This document shows positions 13,283 to 13,948 of a stretch of DNA of 13,948 bases, piece after piece. A program made the position numbers and the translations under genes. Location of the stretch: assembly GCA_002385265.1 (NCBI GenBank), contig DGDD01000065.1:1-13948 (forward strand), in the 5' to 3' direction. Position 1 is the first letter of the stretch. Every line of letters starts with the position of its first letter. The notes beneath the pieces are model-generated. The model was not told where the DNA came from, searched no databases, and saw only the letters and a list, made by a program, of their open reading frames with translations. This DNA is from Chitinophagaceae bacterium UBA3961 (GTDB lineage: Bacteria > Bacteroidota > Bacteroidia > Chitinophagales > Chitinophagaceae).

Positions 13283-13948
13283 CTACTCTTCTGTACCGGC
13301 AATCACCAGTACGATCTCTCCTTTCACTTCTTTGGAGCTGAAATATGTGAGCAGTTCTTGAAGGGTTCCACGAGCATTTTCTTCGTGCAGTTTGGATAAT
13401 TCCCGGCAAACCGCAGCTTTACGATCGGCACCAAAAAACTGCACCAATTCTTCCAAAGCTTTTACAAGGCGGTGGGGTGATTCGTACAATACAATGGTAC
13501 GCTCTTCCACGGCTAGCTTTTTGAGCATGGTTTGACGGCCTTTTTTCACCGGCAAAAATCCTTCAAAACAGAAACGATTGGTAGGAAGACCGCTGTTGAC
13601 CAAGGCCGGCACAAAGGCAGTAGCTCCAGGCAAGCATTCTACTTTTACGCCCTCTTTTATACAAGCTCGAACCAGTAAAAAAGCAGGATCAGAAATTCCG
13701 GGCGTGCCGGCATCTGAAACCATGGCCATTGACTTTCCTCCTTGCAATTGGTTCACAAGGTGGTTAACAACAGAATGCTCGTTGTGCTGGTGATAGGGAG
13801 TAATAGGTTTGTTGATTTGAAAGTGGTTGAGCAGTCGAACAGAATTGCGGGTATCTTCAGCTAAAATCAAATCAACCGAGCGCAGTATTTCCAACGCCCG
13901 CAGGGTAATGTCTTGTAAATTACCGATGGGCGTGGGTACTATATAGAG
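13283..13948 (-). CDS. rsmI: 16S rRNA (cytidine-2'-O)-methyltransferase RsmI, first residues outside window
   Basis: The frame is open to the window edge: 221 residues beginning LYIVPTPIGNLQDITLRALE, which is the family N-terminus, so only one to a few residues (Met and perhaps one more) are missing. RsmI methylates the 2'-hydroxyl of C1402 in 16S rRNA at the P site. It has the tetrapyrrole-methylase fold: PTPIGNL, then LAEDTRNSVRLLNHF, the SAM site SDAGTPGISDPAFLLV, LPGATAFVPALVNSGLPTNRF and FEGFLPVKKGRQ, then YESPHRLVKALEEL and CRELSKLHEEN. The protein ends soon after KGEIVLVIAGTEE, so it lacks the roughly 60-residue C-terminal domain of the 286-residue E. coli enzyme. The gene lies 75 bases upstream of the peptidase start; a joint transcript is possible. 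Confidence 0.95.
   Translation of the reverse strand, partial: LYIVPTPIGNLQDITLRALEILRSVDLILAEDTRNSVRLLNHFQINKPITPYHQHNEHSVVNHLVNQLQGGKSMAMVSDAGTPGISDPAFLLVRACIKEGVKVECLPGATAFVPALVNSGLPTNRFCFEGFLPVKKGRQTMLKKLAVEERTIVLYESPHRLVKALEELVQFFGADRKAAVCRELSKLHEENARGTLQELLTYFSSKEVKGEIVLVIAGTEE

Overview
The window is chromosomal DNA of a Bacteroidota bacterium, probably near the Chitinophagales. The grounds are the near absence of Shine-Dalgarno sequences, several promoters of the Bacteroidota type (TTG, about 20 bases, TAnnTTTG), a SUMF1-domain secreted protein of the GldJ/GldK kind, a Tgt without the usual zinc cysteines, and protein sequences that resemble this phylum throughout. Placement below phylum is inference.

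Left part (1-3200). Three minus-strand genes encode envelope proteins: a cysteine-rich lipoprotein, a small three-helix membrane protein, and the N-terminal part of a secreted alkaline-phosphatase-superfamily hydrolase cut by the window edge. Diverging from them on the plus strand are a secreted SUMF1-domain protein without the formylglycine-enzyme cysteines and a Qnr/MfpA-like pentapeptide-repeat protein.

Middle (3201-8420, minus strand). A LacI-family regulator has a LacI-type half-palindrome in its own upstream region. Next to it lies a compact tRNA locus with a strong promoter, a tRNA-like sequence with a doubled anticodon stem, an intact tRNA-Ala(GGC), a terminator, and a further orphan 5' half of a tRNA. 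Then come a citrate synthase of the eukaryotic (mitochondrial) type, an LptG-like lipopolysaccharide-export permease, and tRNA-guanine transglycosylase.

Right part (8421-13948). On the plus strand are a membrane glycosyltransferase, rsmG overlapping its end, and a NarL-type response regulator. The response regulator gene is preceded by a palindrome matching NarL-family sites; an almost identical palindrome and promoter follow its stop codon and drive only a stretch of about 130 bases without an ATG that ends in a strong intrinsic terminator. This looks like a response-regulator-controlled small RNA and is the most notable find. Convergent to it are a secreted M1 metallopeptidase and rsmI (cut at its first residues by the window edge).

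Together the genes are mainly housekeeping (TCA cycle, tRNA and rRNA modification, LPS export) mixed with envelope functions. I see no insertion sequence, phage gene or CRISPR array; the only sign of rearrangement is the tRNA fragments.
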